From Streptomyces sp. LX-29 (GTDB taxonomy: Bacteria > Actinomycetota > Actinomycetes > Streptomycetales > Streptomycetaceae): a stretch of DNA of 64,000 nt. Shown one piece after another: positions 34,811 to 43,558 of this stretch (position 1 is the first letter of the stretch; every line of letters begins with the position of its first letter). The DNA lies in contig NZ_CP089746.1 in the NCBI RefSeq assembly GCF_029541745.1, positions 4,473,559 through 4,537,558 of the forward strand, read 5' to 3'. The translations under genes and the position numbers were made by a program. The notes under the pieces are model-generated. The model searched no databases. It saw nothing but the letters and a program-made list of their open reading frames with translations, and was not told the DNA's origin.

Positions 34811-35851
34811 TCATGGTGCGGTGGTGCAGCCGCGGTCCTTCGCCACAGCGGTGGCGAAGGACCGGAGAACCCGGTCCAAGTCGTCGTCGGCCGGGCTGTT
34901 GTCCAGCCACAGGTCCTGGTACGCGCTGTTGTGCTCCACTCCGACGTACGCCTCTTCCGGGCCGCACTTCACCATCGTGTGCGTGCCCAACGTGCCCTTG
35001 GAGCCGTTGAAACGTGCGGCTTCCGCGAGCACCGGATCCTGGCTGAAGGAGAAGGTGAGCTGTGGTGTGGACCGCCCCTGGAGGTAGACGTCGCAGGCCC
35101 AGGTTCGCGTACCGGATCCGGTGTACAGCTCGGTGCCAGGGGCCGCCTTCCCCCTGATGAAGGCTCGCTCGGGCAGCCGGAAGCCCTTGATGCCGCAGAC
35201 CTTGTTCGTGTCGCTCCTGCGGACGTGGCCCGAGTCGACCGGGCCGCGCAGACGGACCGGGCTCCGCAGCGCCTTGTCCGGGCATCCGGCCTTCTCTGTG
35301 ACATGCCGGGCCGCGTCCACCGCCACCCGCGCCACGGCCTGCCGTGTCGAGTCGCCGTCGGTCACGTTCACCTCGATGACGGGAACGGTGCCGGTCTTCC
35401 CGAAGTCGACGCCCAGCTTGCTCCGGCAGGCCGCCGGGAGCATCACCCAGCCACGCGTATCGGACACGGCGCCCGTTGCTCCGCCGACGAGGTAGGACAT
35501 ACCCGAAGGGTTCTTCCATACGACTGTCTGGAAGGCGAAGTCGGCTCTCTCGTTGCTGAGACCGACCGTCAGACGGGGCTGCTCGGCGCCGAGCAGCCTG
35601 CTGGTGCGCCGCACCTCGCACGAGGGGGCGGTCGCGTCGGGTGTCAGCCCGTCCGACGCCTGCGTCAGCCGCCCCGTGCCGTCCAGCACGGCACCCACCT
35701 CAGCGGAGGACAGCGCCCCGTCGCAGAAGTCGTCCCGCCCGAAGGCGTCGGTGTTCCACCAGACGTGGAGCCCTGCACCGGTGAGCACGGTGACGACGCC
35801 CACCAGCACGAGGATTCTCACTCTCAGGCTTGCGCCCTCGCCCCTGAACAC
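34811..35851 (-). CDS. N-anchored extracytoplasmic hypothetical protein
   Basis: GTG 35851 has GGAAG within the end of the preceding gene and starts three bases after its stop; 346 aa. A TM helix or uncleaved signal at about 10-30 (VRILVLVGVVTVLTGAGLHVWW) is followed by a large outer domain with about six cysteines (FCDGALS, PSCEVRR, AACRSK, KAGCPDKAL, KVCGIKG, WACDVYL, VKCGPEE). These suggest disulfides. No family recognised. It is the third gene of a cassette with the two WXG-type genes upstream, so it may be an accessory or immunity-like component. Confidence 0.83.
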   Translation of the reverse strand: MFRGEGASLRVRILVLVGVVTVLTGAGLHVWWNTDAFGRDDFCDGALSSAEVGAVLDGTGRLTQASDGLTPDATAPSCEVRRTSRLLGAEQPRLTVGLSNERADFAFQTVVWKNPSGMSYLVGGATGAVSDTRGWVMLPAACRSKLGVDFGKTGTVPVIEVNVTDGDSTRQAVARVAVDAARHVTEKAGCPDKALRSPVRLRGPVDSGHVRRSDTNKVCGIKGFRLPERAFIRGKAAPGTELYTGSGTRTWACDVYLQGRSTPQLTFSFSQDPVLAEAARFNGSKGTLGTHTMVKCGPEEAYVGVEHNSAYQDLWLDNSPADDDLDRVLRSFATAVAKDRGCTTAP

Positions 35852-35854
35852 GTG

Positions 35855-38200
35855 CTACTTCCGTTCCCGCAAGGCGTCGTAGGCGTTCTCCCGACCGCTT
35901 GTGTAAGCCTCCTTGGCCTCACGCTGCGCGGCGCCGATCTCGTCCGTGGAGCGGTGGTCTTCCTTCCCCCAGCTCGCGAAGTAGGCGTCGAGGGCGTCCT
36001 CTGCCGCGTCGTTGCCGGCGCTGAGCTTGTCGCGGGCGAGCAGGCCCTGCTCTGAGGAGACGCCCTTGAGCCATTCGTTCGCGATGCCGTCGACGGTCCG
36101 CTGGGCCATGTCGCCGACGACCGGGATGCCGGTGACCATGCCACCCACCAGGTGATAGCCGTACACCCTCTTGTCGCCCGCCTCCGCGAGCTTGGTGTCG
36201 CGCTCGCTGAGGTCGATGTCGCCGCCGATCGCGTTGAGCGCGCCGAACACCTCGCCGACCTTCGCGGAGCGGTTCTCAACGGACGAGATGGTGTGCAGGT
36301 CTCCCGTCGCGAGCTGTTCGGCCATGTAGCCCTGTGCCGACCGACGCAGCAGGAGATAGTTCTCGTCGTCCTCGGAGACTCCCCGCATCATGCGGAGAAC
36401 GCTGCTCCTGCTGTTCTGGATCTGCGAGTCATCACCCGCCGAGTGGGAATCGTTCTTGCCCACCCGGTCGCCAGGGCCGTCGCCCTGGAGGATGTCCACC
36501 GTATCGGGGGTGTAGTCCGAGAGCGCCCGGGCGAACGAGCCTCTGAAGCCGGCGTAGTCATCGCCCTTGAGGACGTTGTCGCCGTTGGCGACGCGGTCGT
36601 CCTTGCCGTCCTTGCCGTCCGGGTGGCCGTAGTCGAGCAGGTTGATCGCGTCGTGCATGATCCGGGCCTGCGCCTCGGAGTGACGGCCTGCGTCCCCGCC
36701 GGGCGTGTGGGGCTCGCGCCCGGTGGTGCCCGCCTCGATCGCCAAGCCCAGCCCCGTGCGGGCGTCCTTCTCGTGGGTGTCGCTGCCGGTGTACTCGAAG
36801 TTGCCGCGCCAGTCGGTGGTGTTGCTCAGGTTCCAGTCGCGGTCCTTCATCAGGTAGGTCAGCCGGTCCTTGGCCCCGTCCGTCGCGGGGTCGAGATACG
36901 CGGTGGACAGCTGCGGGTCGCGGCTCATGATCTCCAGGGAGCCGTCCACGGGGTCGTTGGCGAACCAGCCGTCCTTCTTGCCCTCGAACTCCCCGTAGAG
37001 GTCCCAGATGTTCTGGTCCTTCTTCTCCGCCGCGATCATGTCGTCGGTGACGTCGGAGAGGAACTGCGGCGAGTAGCCGTCGCCCTGCTTCATCAGGGTG
37101 ATCAGGCTCTGGTAGCCGCGGACCTGCTGGTCACGGCCCTTGAACCCGGGGCCCCTCTCCTCGCCGGCGACCTTCAGGTCGTACGCGTCGACGCCGGCCT
37201 TCTTCAGGCCCTCGCGCCAGTCGTTGTAGAACTTCGCGTCGCCCGACGCGGACCACTTCTCGAAGGCGTCCTGGTACGCCTTGGTGCCGTAGGCGAGCTT
37301 CTTGCCGTCGGCGCCCGCGAAGTCCGGTACGCGGGTGGCGCCCGCGATGGTGGTCGCCAGGCCCTTCTCCAGGGCGAGGTAGTCCTTCTTGTGGCCGGTG
37401 TCGTCGTAGTAGGCGAGATCGTTGAACTTGTTGCCGAGCTTGAGGGTGTCCTCGGGGCCGAGAGAGGTCAGGAAGGTCTGGCTGAAGACCTTGTCGTCGG
37501 CGTTGTCGCGGTTGAGCCGCTCCCACTCGGCGCGTTCGGTGTCGCTGAGCTTGTCGCCGTCGAGGACCTTGTCGGCGTACTCCTTGGCCTTCCGGGCCTC
37601 GTAGATCTCGATGTCGCCCTTGGCCTGCCCGTTGAAGTCGTGCCCGCCCAGGGTGATGTCGTCCAGGGCCCGGATGCCGGCGGACTCGCGCAGGGCCAGC
37701 TTGGCGCCCTGGTCGGCGTCGTCGACGTGCTGGACGGCCTTCTTGATGGCGTCGGTCCACTTGGTCTCGGCCGCCACGGTCTTCTGGCGCCAGCTCTCGT
37801 AGTCGGTGTCCTTCTTGTCGCTCTCGTCGATCAGGCTCCAGTCATAGGTGACCTTGCCCTGGGAGTCGACGAGGAAGTGCTCCTTCTTGGCGTCGGCGAC
37901 CAGGTCCTTGACCGCCTTGACCAGGGTGGTGAACTGCGTGTGCGCGTCCCGGAGCAGGGAGGCGATCGCCTTGGCCTGGGTCTGGGCGGCGGCGAGCTGG
38001 CCCTGGGTGGCCCTGAACTGGGCGGAGGCGCCGCCGGCGGCGACGCCGAGCCAGCCGCCGTCGTCGGAGACCGTCTGGACCTTCTGCTTGTAGAGGTCCT
38101 CGACGGACTTGAACTTCCCGGCCATCTCGTCCCACTTGCCGGCTGCCGTGGTGAGCGGGTCCAGCTTGACGGTGACGACGTCCTGGTAGGTGAGCGTCAT
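35855..38200 (-). CDS. Large WXG-type protein, 781 aa
   Basis: The N-terminal ~100 residues form a WXG100-like helical hairpin with Trp50 and Gly52 (DDGGWLG) and a coiled second helix (ATQGQLAAAQTQAKAIASLLRDA). The remaining 680 residues are helical, charged, with no TM segment except a weak GGMVTGIPVVGDMA near the end. Asp/Gly stretches (DGKDGKDDRVANGDNVLKGDD) look EF-hand-like. WXG-headed long proteins are typically type VII secretion substrates; activity is unknown and no toxin motif is evident. It follows the 117-aa partner by 16 bp and overlaps nothing. Confidence 0.85.
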   Translation of the reverse strand: MTLTYQDVVTVKLDPLTTAAGKWDEMAGKFKSVEDLYKQKVQTVSDDGGWLGVAAGGASAQFRATQGQLAAAQTQAKAIASLLRDAHTQFTTLVKAVKDLVADAKKEHFLVDSQGKVTYDWSLIDESDKKDTDYESWRQKTVAAETKWTDAIKKAVQHVDDADQGAKLALRESAGIRALDDITLGGHDFNGQAKGDIEIYEARKAKEYADKVLDGDKLSDTERAEWERLNRDNADDKVFSQTFLTSLGPEDTLKLGNKFNDLAYYDDTGHKKDYLALEKGLATTIAGATRVPDFAGADGKKLAYGTKAYQDAFEKWSASGDAKFYNDWREGLKKAGVDAYDLKVAGEERGPGFKGRDQQVRGYQSLITLMKQGDGYSPQFLSDVTDDMIAAEKKDQNIWDLYGEFEGKKDGWFANDPVDGSLEIMSRDPQLSTAYLDPATDGAKDRLTYLMKDRDWNLSNTTDWRGNFEYTGSDTHEKDARTGLGLAIEAGTTGREPHTPGGDAGRHSEAQARIMHDAINLLDYGHPDGKDGKDDRVANGDNVLKGDDYAGFRGSFARALSDYTPDTVDILQGDGPGDRVGKNDSHSAGDDSQIQNSRSSVLRMMRGVSEDDENYLLLRRSAQGYMAEQLATGDLHTISSVENRSAKVGEVFGALNAIGGDIDLSERDTKLAEAGDKRVYGYHLVGGMVTGIPVVGDMAQRTVDGIANEWLKGVSSEQGLLARDKLSAGNDAAEDALDAYFASWGKEDHRSTDEIGAAQREAKEAYTSGRENAYDALRERK

Positions 38201-38216
38201 GGTCGGCCCCGCCCCC

Positions 38217-38570
38217 TCAGTTGCCGTTTTGGCTGGTCGGGGGCAGCAGGAACCGGTTGAGGGTGGAGCCGGTCCGGATGTCGTAGCTCTGGAAGCCGTA
38301 CCGGGTGCCCTGCAGCGCGGTCCTGTCGGCGGCGAGCCGGCCCTGGAGGGCCTTGACCTGCTTGTCCCACTCGGTCGCCACGTCCTTGAGCCCGGAGCCG
38401 GTGGCCCAGTCGGTGAAGGCGGTCACGGCCTTGGTGGTCGCCTCGTCCGCCACGGTGCCGGCCGTCCCGGTGTCCGGCTGGATGTCCTCCGTGAGCGCCT
38501 TGACCGCTGCCGCCTTCCCCGGGTTGTTCGTCTTGAGTACGCCCAGACCCTGTGGTCCCCCGTCGGACAT
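38217..38570 (-). CDS. Small WXG-type partner protein, 117 aa
   Basis: ATG 38570 (MSDGGPQGLGVLKTNNPGK) with a GGAAGG site; the longer reading to 38642 has no better site. It is a helical protein of WXG-like size (TKAVTAFTDWATGSGLKDVATEWDKQVKALQGRLAADRTAL) with Trp residues and a TSQNGN tail. As the first gene of the cassette it likely pairs with the 781-aa protein in a helical bundle, as ESX partners do. No named family. Confidence 0.8.
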   Translation of the reverse strand: MSDGGPQGLGVLKTNNPGKAAAVKALTEDIQPDTGTAGTVADEATTKAVTAFTDWATGSGLKDVATEWDKQVKALQGRLAADRTALQGTRYGFQSYDIRTGSTLNRFLLPPTSQNGN

Positions 38571-38693
38571 GTGACCCGCCTTCCCCCGTCTCCCGGCCTT
38601 GGTGATCAAGCCGGCGGCCACGCTAACTCGCCCGGCTGGCACCGCAGATGAGAGGAGGGCGGTCTTAACGGATCCTCTACGTCACGGCGTCGC

Positions 38694-39182
38694 TCACGCG
38701 TGGGTGCCCGGCTGGTAGGCGCCCGGCACCGAGCGGCAGGTGACGGCGATGCGGTTCCAGGAGTTGATGGCGATGATGAGCGAGATCAGCTGGGACAGCT
38801 CCTTCTCGTCGAAGTGCCCGGCCGCCCGCTGGAAGACCTCGTCCGGCACGAAGCCGTCGGTCAGCACCGTGACGGCCTCGGTCAGGGCGAGCGCCGCCTG
38901 CTCCTTCTCCGTGTAGTAACCCGGCGCCTCCTCCCACGCGTTGAGGAGGTAGATGCGCGCCTCGCTCTCGCCCATGTGCCGCGCGTCCTTGGTGTGCATG
39001 TCCAGGCAGAAGGCACAGTGGTTGATCTGCGAGGCTCGGATCTTCACCAGCTCGATCAGAACCGGGTCCAGGCCCTTGCGGGCGGCCATCTCCAGGCCGA
39101 GCATGGCCTTGTAGACCTCGGGGGCGTGCTTCGCGAGGTTGAGTCGGGGCTCGTGTGCGTGGGTGTTCTCCTGAGTGGTCAT
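38694..39182 (-). CDS. Carboxymuconolactone decarboxylase / AhpD-like protein
   Basis: A 162-aa AhpD-like protein: the CxxC...H active site is HCAFCLDMHTKDA (near residues 55-67). The helical repeats before and after (LELVKIRASQIN-type, ALALTEAVTVLTDGFVPDEVF, SLIIAINSWNRIAV) fit the family. It likely reduces peroxides or acts as a disulfide reductase. It is divergent from a PdxR/MocR regulator with only 46 bp between starts, so it is the probable target of that regulator. Confidence 0.93.
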   Translation of the reverse strand: MTTQENTHAHEPRLNLAKHAPEVYKAMLGLEMAARKGLDPVLIELVKIRASQINHCAFCLDMHTKDARHMGESEARIYLLNAWEEAPGYYTEKEQAALALTEAVTVLTDGFVPDEVFQRAAGHFDEKELSQLISLIIAINSWNRIAVTCRSVPGAYQPGTHA

Positions 39183-39228
39183 GCCTCCACGCTAAGCCGG
39201 GATTAACCCACGGGTATGGTCCAATTCC

Positions 39229-40665
39229 ATGGAGGATTCCTGGGCCACTCTCGGCAGTGATCTGCACCTGGACCTGGCCGGCGCGCCGGGCTCCGGCGAC
39301 CGCGGCCGGGGCGGGACGGGGGTGCGCGCCGCGCTCACCGCGGCCCTGCGGGAGGCCGTCCGCGGCGGACGACTGGCCCCCGGCACCCGGCTGCCGTCCT
39401 CCCGTTCGCTCGCGGCCGACCTCGGCATCGCCCGCAACACCGTCGCCGACGCCTACGGCGACCTGGTCGCGGAGGGTTGGCTCACCGCCCGTCAGGGCTC
39501 CGGCACCCGCGTCGCCCAGCGCGTCATTCCGCCCGAGCCCGCCCCGCCGCGCTCTCCCGCGGTCCGGCTCAGCCCGCGCCCCGTCTACAACCTCCGGCCC
39601 GGCAGCCCGGACGTCTCCGCCTTCCCCCGCGCGGCCTGGCTCGCCGCCTCCCGCCGCGCCCTGACCCGTGCCCCGAACGACGCCTTCGGCCACGTCGACC
39701 GGCGCGGCCGCGCGGAGTTGCGCCAGGTGCTGGCCGGATACCTGGCGCGCGCCCGCGGGGTGCGGGCGGATCCCGAGCGCATCGTCGTCTTCTCGGGCTT
39801 CGTCCAGGGACTCAGCCTGCTCGGCCGGGTGCTCGCCGCGCGCGGGTGGGAGGAGGTGGCGGTCGAGTCGTACGGGCTGCACTTCCACCGCGACGTCTTC
39901 CCCCGCGTGGGGCTGCGCACCCGCCCGCTGACCGTTGACGAGCACGGCGCGCGCATCGGCGAGCTGACGACGGCACCCGAGCTGCGCGACGCACGGGCGG
40001 TGCTGCTCACCCCGGCGCACCAGTTCCCGACCGGCGTCTCGCTCCACCCCGACCGGCGGGCCGCGGTGGTCGACTGGGCGCGGGCGGTCGACGGGCTGGT
40101 CCTGGAGGACGACTACGACGGCGAGTTCCGCTACGACAGGCAGTCGGTGGGCGCCCTTCAGGGTCTGGATCCGGAGCGCGTCGTCTATCTCGGCACCACC
40201 AGCAAGAGCCTCGCCCCGGCCCTCCGGCTCGCCTGGATGGTGCTGCCCGACCGACTCGTGGACGAGGTGCTGACGCTGAAGGCGACCGGCGAGTGGCCGC
40301 AGGGCGCGCTGGACCAGCTCACGCTTGCGGAGTTCATCGACTCGGGCGCGTACGACCGCCATGTGCGCGGCATGCGACTGCGCTACCGGCGCCGGCGCGA
40401 CCAGCTCGTCGCCGCGCTCGCCGAACGCGCCCCGCACATCCGGGTCAGCGGCATCGCCGCCGGACTCCACGCCGTCCTCGAACTGCCCCCGGGCACGGAG
40501 CGGTCCGTCATCCAGGGCGCGGCCTGGCACGGCCTGGCGCTGGACGGCCTGTCGGCCTTCCGCTACGGGGACGAGGGCGGCCGCGACGCCCTGGTCTTCG
40601 CCTACGGCACCCCGCCCGACCACGCCTTCGCGGGCGCGCTGGACGCGCTGTGCCGCGTGCTCTAG
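39229..40665 (+). CDS. PdxR/MocR-type regulator (GntR HTH fused to aminotransferase fold)
   Basis: The 478-aa protein has an N-terminal GntR winged helix at about 20-95 (VRAALTAALREAVRGGRLAPGTRLPSS, LAADLGIARNTVADAYGDL). A type-I aminotransferase domain follows (NLRPGSPDVSAFPRAAW, VLLTPAHQFPTG, the PLP Lys in TTSKSLAPALRLAW near residue 326). Such proteins bind PLP and often control adjacent divergent genes. Here that is the AhpD-like gene. There is no Shine-Dalgarno before ATG 39229; TATGGT at 39215 ends nine bases before it, so a leaderless mRNA is possible. Its TAG stop overlaps the convergent gene's stop. Confidence 0.92.
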   Translation: MEDSWATLGSDLHLDLAGAPGSGDRGRGGTGVRAALTAALREAVRGGRLAPGTRLPSSRSLAADLGIARNTVADAYGDLVAEGWLTARQGSGTRVAQRVIPPEPAPPRSPAVRLSPRPVYNLRPGSPDVSAFPRAAWLAASRRALTRAPNDAFGHVDRRGRAELRQVLAGYLARARGVRADPERIVVFSGFVQGLSLLGRVLAARGWEEVAVESYGLHFHRDVFPRVGLRTRPLTVDEHGARIGELTTAPELRDARAVLLTPAHQFPTGVSLHPDRRAAVVDWARAVDGLVLEDDYDGEFRYDRQSVGALQGLDPERVVYLGTTSKSLAPALRLAWMVLPDRLVDEVLTLKATGEWPQGALDQLTLAEFIDSGAYDRHVRGMRLRYRRRRDQLVAALAERAPHIRVSGIAAGLHAVLELPPGTERSVIQGAAWHGLALDGLSAFRYGDEGGRDALVFAYGTPPDHAFAGALDALCRVL

Positions 40666-41207
40666 CGGCTCGTCCCGCCCGTGGCCCCGGCCGGCCGCGA
40701 TGGGCTCGCCCCGGTCTTCCCGGTCGACCCCCCTCGCGCCTCGTCGGGGACGATCTCCCCGTCCCGGAGGTGGTACCGGTGCGTCGGCGAACACCCGATC
40801 GACGGCGTGATCAGCAGGCTGACCGCGATGGGCTGCGGCGGGGCGCTCGCCGTGGAGAACTGGCACACCGCCTGCGACCCGGTCAGCGGGAACCAGAACC
40901 AGCCGTCGGCCGCGCCGACCGTCTCCTGGTCCCGGAGCTTCCAGCGGCCGTCGGCCTGGGTGTAGGTGGCCAGTCTCACCGTCGCCGCGTACGGGTCGGA
41001 GGTGGAGCGGACGGCGGTGAGGGTGATCTGGAGGTCCGTCCCGAGCGTGCTGGACGCGATCTGCCGGGTCTGGGCCCGGGAGGGGGTGTCGCCACGGTCC
41101 TGCGGTCCGACGGCGGTGGCCTGCGGCCCGGTGGCCGCCGCCGAGGCCAGGGCCAGGGCGCCGGCGGTCAGTGCGGTGTGCCGGATCCGGCGGATGCTGG
41201 TCTTCAT
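40662..41207 (-). CDS. Secreted hypothetical protein
   Basis: ATG 41207 with AGGAGAT upstream gives 181 aa. A signal peptide (MKTSIRRIRHTALTAGALALASAAATGP) is followed by a mature region with TQIASSTLGTDLQITLTAVRS, YAATVRLATYTQADGRWKLRDQETV and two cysteines (VCQFS, IGCSP). A Ser/Gly/Thr-rich tail ends it. No family recognised; the layout suggests a small beta-sandwich exoprotein. Its stop shares the CTAG of the convergent regulator. Confidence 0.82.
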   Translation of the reverse strand: MKTSIRRIRHTALTAGALALASAAATGPQATAVGPQDRGDTPSRAQTRQIASSTLGTDLQITLTAVRSTSDPYAATVRLATYTQADGRWKLRDQETVGAADGWFWFPLTGSQAVCQFSTASAPPQPIAVSLLITPSIGCSPTHRYHLRDGEIVPDEARGGSTGKTGASPSRPAGATGGTSR

Positions 41208-41265
41208 GCTGATCTCCTGAGGGGGAGCGCGTGGTGGACCCTGCTGTCGAAATGACGCCCGAGTG

Positions 41266-41286
41266 TCTCCGACGGTTGTACGGAGA
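41266..41286. promoter_or_regulatory. Inverted repeat between the secreted protein and TetR genes
   Basis: TCTCCG (41266-41271) and CGGAGA (41281-41286), nine bp apart, lie in the 174-bp divergent region between starts 41207 and 41382, about 60 bp before the first and 95 bp before the second. It is a candidate site for the TetR protein. Confidence 0.45.
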
Positions 41287-41381
41287 TGGCCCGGTATCAC
41301 CCGTTTGGCGGAGCGGCGATTTGCTCCACGCTGTGCAGTTTCTCCACCGTGGCCGGAAGCTCAACGCTGTAGAGTGACGGC

Positions 41382-42113
41382 GTGGCAGAGCGGACACCGG
41401 GGCCGGAGCGGCGCAAGGCCCCCAGCAGGCGGGAGCGACTCCGCGCGGAGACCTCGCGCGAGATCAAGACCATCGCGCTCAAGCTCATGGCCGAGGGCGG
41501 CCCGGACGCCATCACCCTGCGCGCCATCGCCCGCGAGATGGGCATGACGGCCGGCGCGATCTACGGCTACTACGCCACCCGCGACGACCTCGTCTCGACC
41601 CTCATCGCCGACGTCTACACCTCGCTGGTCCAGGCGGTCGAGTCCGCGCGCGACGCGCTGCCGCCGGACGACGCCGCGGGCCGGCTGCTGGCCTGGGCGA
41701 CGGCCTTCCGGGCCTGGTCGCTCGCCAACCCCGAGGGCTTCCGACTCATCTACGGCGACCCCGTCCCCGGCTACCAACGGCCCGAGGGCGGCGCCGCCGC
41801 CGAGGCCGCGCACCGGGCCTGCCTCGGCCTCACCGGACTGGTCGCCGGCGCCTGGCCGCACGCCCGGTCCCGGCACGCCGACACCGACTTCGACTGGGAC
41901 GACTTCGACCCCGACCTGGTCGCCGTGGTCCGCGCCGCCCACCCCGAACTGCCCCCCGCCGCCGTCGCCCTGGCGCTCCGCGTGTGGGGCCGCATGCACG
42001 GCCTGGTCGCCCTGGAGGTCTACGGCCACCTCCGCCCCCAGACCCCCCGCACCGCCACCCTCTACGAGGCCGAACTCCGCGACCTCACCCACTCCCTGGG
42101 GCTGGCGACCTGA
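41382..42113 (+). CDS. TetR-family regulator
   Basis: GTG 41382 gives 243 aa. The HTH is at about 25-70 (REIKTIALKLMAEGGPDAITLRAIAREMGMTAGAIYGYYATRDDLV). The C-terminal ligand domain has RLLAWATAFRAWSLANPEGFRLIYGDPVPGY, a known TetR subfamily pattern (WHG-type). No Shine-Dalgarno is present; TAGAGT at 41370-41375 ends seven bases before the GTG, so a leaderless transcript is likely. Targets are probably the divergent secreted-protein gene and itself. Confidence 0.92.
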   Translation: MAERTPGPERRKAPSRRERLRAETSREIKTIALKLMAEGGPDAITLRAIAREMGMTAGAIYGYYATRDDLVSTLIADVYTSLVQAVESARDALPPDDAAGRLLAWATAFRAWSLANPEGFRLIYGDPVPGYQRPEGGAAAEAAHRACLGLTGLVAGAWPHARSRHADTDFDWDDFDPDLVAVVRAAHPELPPAAVALALRVWGRMHGLVALEVYGHLRPQTPRTATLYEAELRDLTHSLGLAT

Positions 42114-42136
42114 GCCGCTCCTCGGTCTGAGGGGGT

Positions 42137-42166
42137 GATCGAAGGGGCGGTGCGGCCCCTTCGATC
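42137..42166. terminator. Terminator between TetR and rocD
   Basis: A 12-bp stem GATCGAAGGGGC (42137-42148) with GCCCCTTCGATC (42155-42166) lies between convergent stops (42113 and 42180). Confidence 0.8.
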
Positions 42167-42179
42167 CATCCGACCCTTG

Positions 42180-43388
42180 TCAGTCCCCGGCCAGAACCCC
42201 ACGCAACCGGCCCAGCCCCCAGTCCAGATCCTCCTTGCTGATCACCAGCGGCGGGGCGATGCGGATCGTGGAGCCGTGGGTGTCCTTCACCAGCACGCCG
42301 CGGTCCATGAGCTTCTCGGAGATCTCGCGACCGGTGCCGTGCGCCGGGTCGATGTCGATGCCGGCCCACAGACCGCGGCCGCGCACCTCGCGCACCGGGC
42401 CGCCACCGGCCAACAGACCCAGCTCGCTGTGGAGGTGGTCGCCCAGCTCGGTGGCTCGCTGCTGGTACTCGCCGGTGCGCAGCATCGCGATCACCTCCAG
42501 GGCGACCGCGCAGGCGAGCGGGTTGCCGCCGAAGGTGGATCCGTGCTCGCCTGGGCGGTAGACGCCCAACACCTCCGCGGAGGAGACCACCGCGGAGACC
42601 GGGACCACGCCGCCGCCCAGCGCCTTGCCCAGGACGTAGACGTCGGGCACCACGCCCTCGTGCTCGCAGGCGAAGGTGGTCCCGGTGCGGCCGAGTCCGG
42701 ACTGGATCTCGTCGGCGATGAAGAGCGTGCCGCGGGCCCGGGTCAGCTCCCGTACGCCGGCGAGGTAGCCCGGCGGCGGCACCAGCACGCCCGCCTCGCC
42801 CTGGATCGGCTCCAGCAGCACGGCCACCGTGTGCTCGTCGACGGCCGCGTCCAGCGCCGCCAGATCGCCGTACGGGACGATCTCGAAGCCGGGGGTGTAC
42901 GGCCCGTAGTCCGCGCGGGCCTCGGGGTCGGTGGAGAAGCTGACGATGGTGGTGGTGCGGCCGTGGAAGTTGTTCTCGGCCACGACGATCTTCGCCTTGC
43001 CGTCCGGCACGCCCTTGACGCGGTAGCCCCACTTGCGCGCGGTCTTGACGGCCGTCTCGATGGCCTCCGCGCCGGTGTTCATGGGCAGCACCATCTCCAT
43101 GCCGCACAGGTCGGCCAGTTCGGTGCAGAACTCCGCGAAGCGGTCGTGGTGGAACGCGCGCGAGGTGAGGGTGACCCGGTCCAGCTGGGCCTTGGCGGCG
43201 TCGAGCAGCCGGCGGTTGCGATGGCCGAAGTTCAGCGCCGAGTAGCCGGCGAGCATGTCGAGGTAGCGGCGGCCCTCGACGTCGGTCATCCACGCGCCCT
43301 CCGCGGACGCGACGACGACGGGCAGCGGGTGGTAGTTGTGCGCGCTGTGGGCCTCGGCGGCTGCGATCGCGCGTTCCGTGGACGTCAA
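42180..43388 (-). CDS. rocD: Ornithine aminotransferase
   Basis: The 402-aa PLP enzyme converts ornithine and 2-oxoglutarate to glutamate semialdehyde and glutamate. Motifs: HNYHPLPVVVASAEGAW at the start, MNTGAEAIETAVKTARKWGY, NNFHGRTTTIVSFSTDP, the Asp pair in LFIADEIQSGLGRTG and the PLP Lys in VYVLGKALGGGVVPVS. The start is a TTG at 43388, with GGAG about seven bases upstream; the reading MTSTERAIAAAEAHS fits known homologues. It is divergent from glyA. A CATTTC/GAAATG inverted repeat lies 38-64 bp upstream. Confidence 0.95.
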   Translation of the reverse strand: MTSTERAIAAAEAHSAHNYHPLPVVVASAEGAWMTDVEGRRYLDMLAGYSALNFGHRNRRLLDAAKAQLDRVTLTSRAFHHDRFAEFCTELADLCGMEMVLPMNTGAEAIETAVKTARKWGYRVKGVPDGKAKIVVAENNFHGRTTTIVSFSTDPEARADYGPYTPGFEIVPYGDLAALDAAVDEHTVAVLLEPIQGEAGVLVPPPGYLAGVRELTRARGTLFIADEIQSGLGRTGTTFACEHEGVVPDVYVLGKALGGGVVPVSAVVSSAEVLGVYRPGEHGSTFGGNPLACAVALEVIAMLRTGEYQQRATELGDHLHSELGLLAGGGPVREVRGRGLWAGIDIDPAHGTGREISEKLMDRGVLVKDTHGSTIRIAPPLVISKEDLDWGLGRLRGVLAGD

Positions 43389-43425
43389 CGTGTGCTCCGT
43401 TCGGTGTCGGGGCCGGTTGATGTCT

Positions 43426-43452
43426 CATTTCTATCGTCGCTCGGTTGAAATG
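43426..43452 (-). promoter_or_regulatory. Inverted repeat upstream of rocD
   Basis: CATTTC (43426-43431) and GAAATG (43447-43452) with a 15-bp spacer lie 38-64 bp before the rocD start. Lrp/AsnC-type regulators often act on ornithine catabolism, but the protein is a guess. Confidence 0.42.
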
Positions 43453-43558
43453 CGAAGGGAACTTTCGGGGATGGCCGATCACCGCTTGTTGACCTTCCGG
43501 GGTAGCGGGGCGGCCGTCCACCGCCGATCGTGGCGCGATCCGCCCGCCGTAGACTGAA

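Noticed and set aside
38677..41397. 906-aa minus-strand reading across three genes
   Set aside because: Crosses the AhpD-like and PdxR genes in a different frame; no domain is visible in it.
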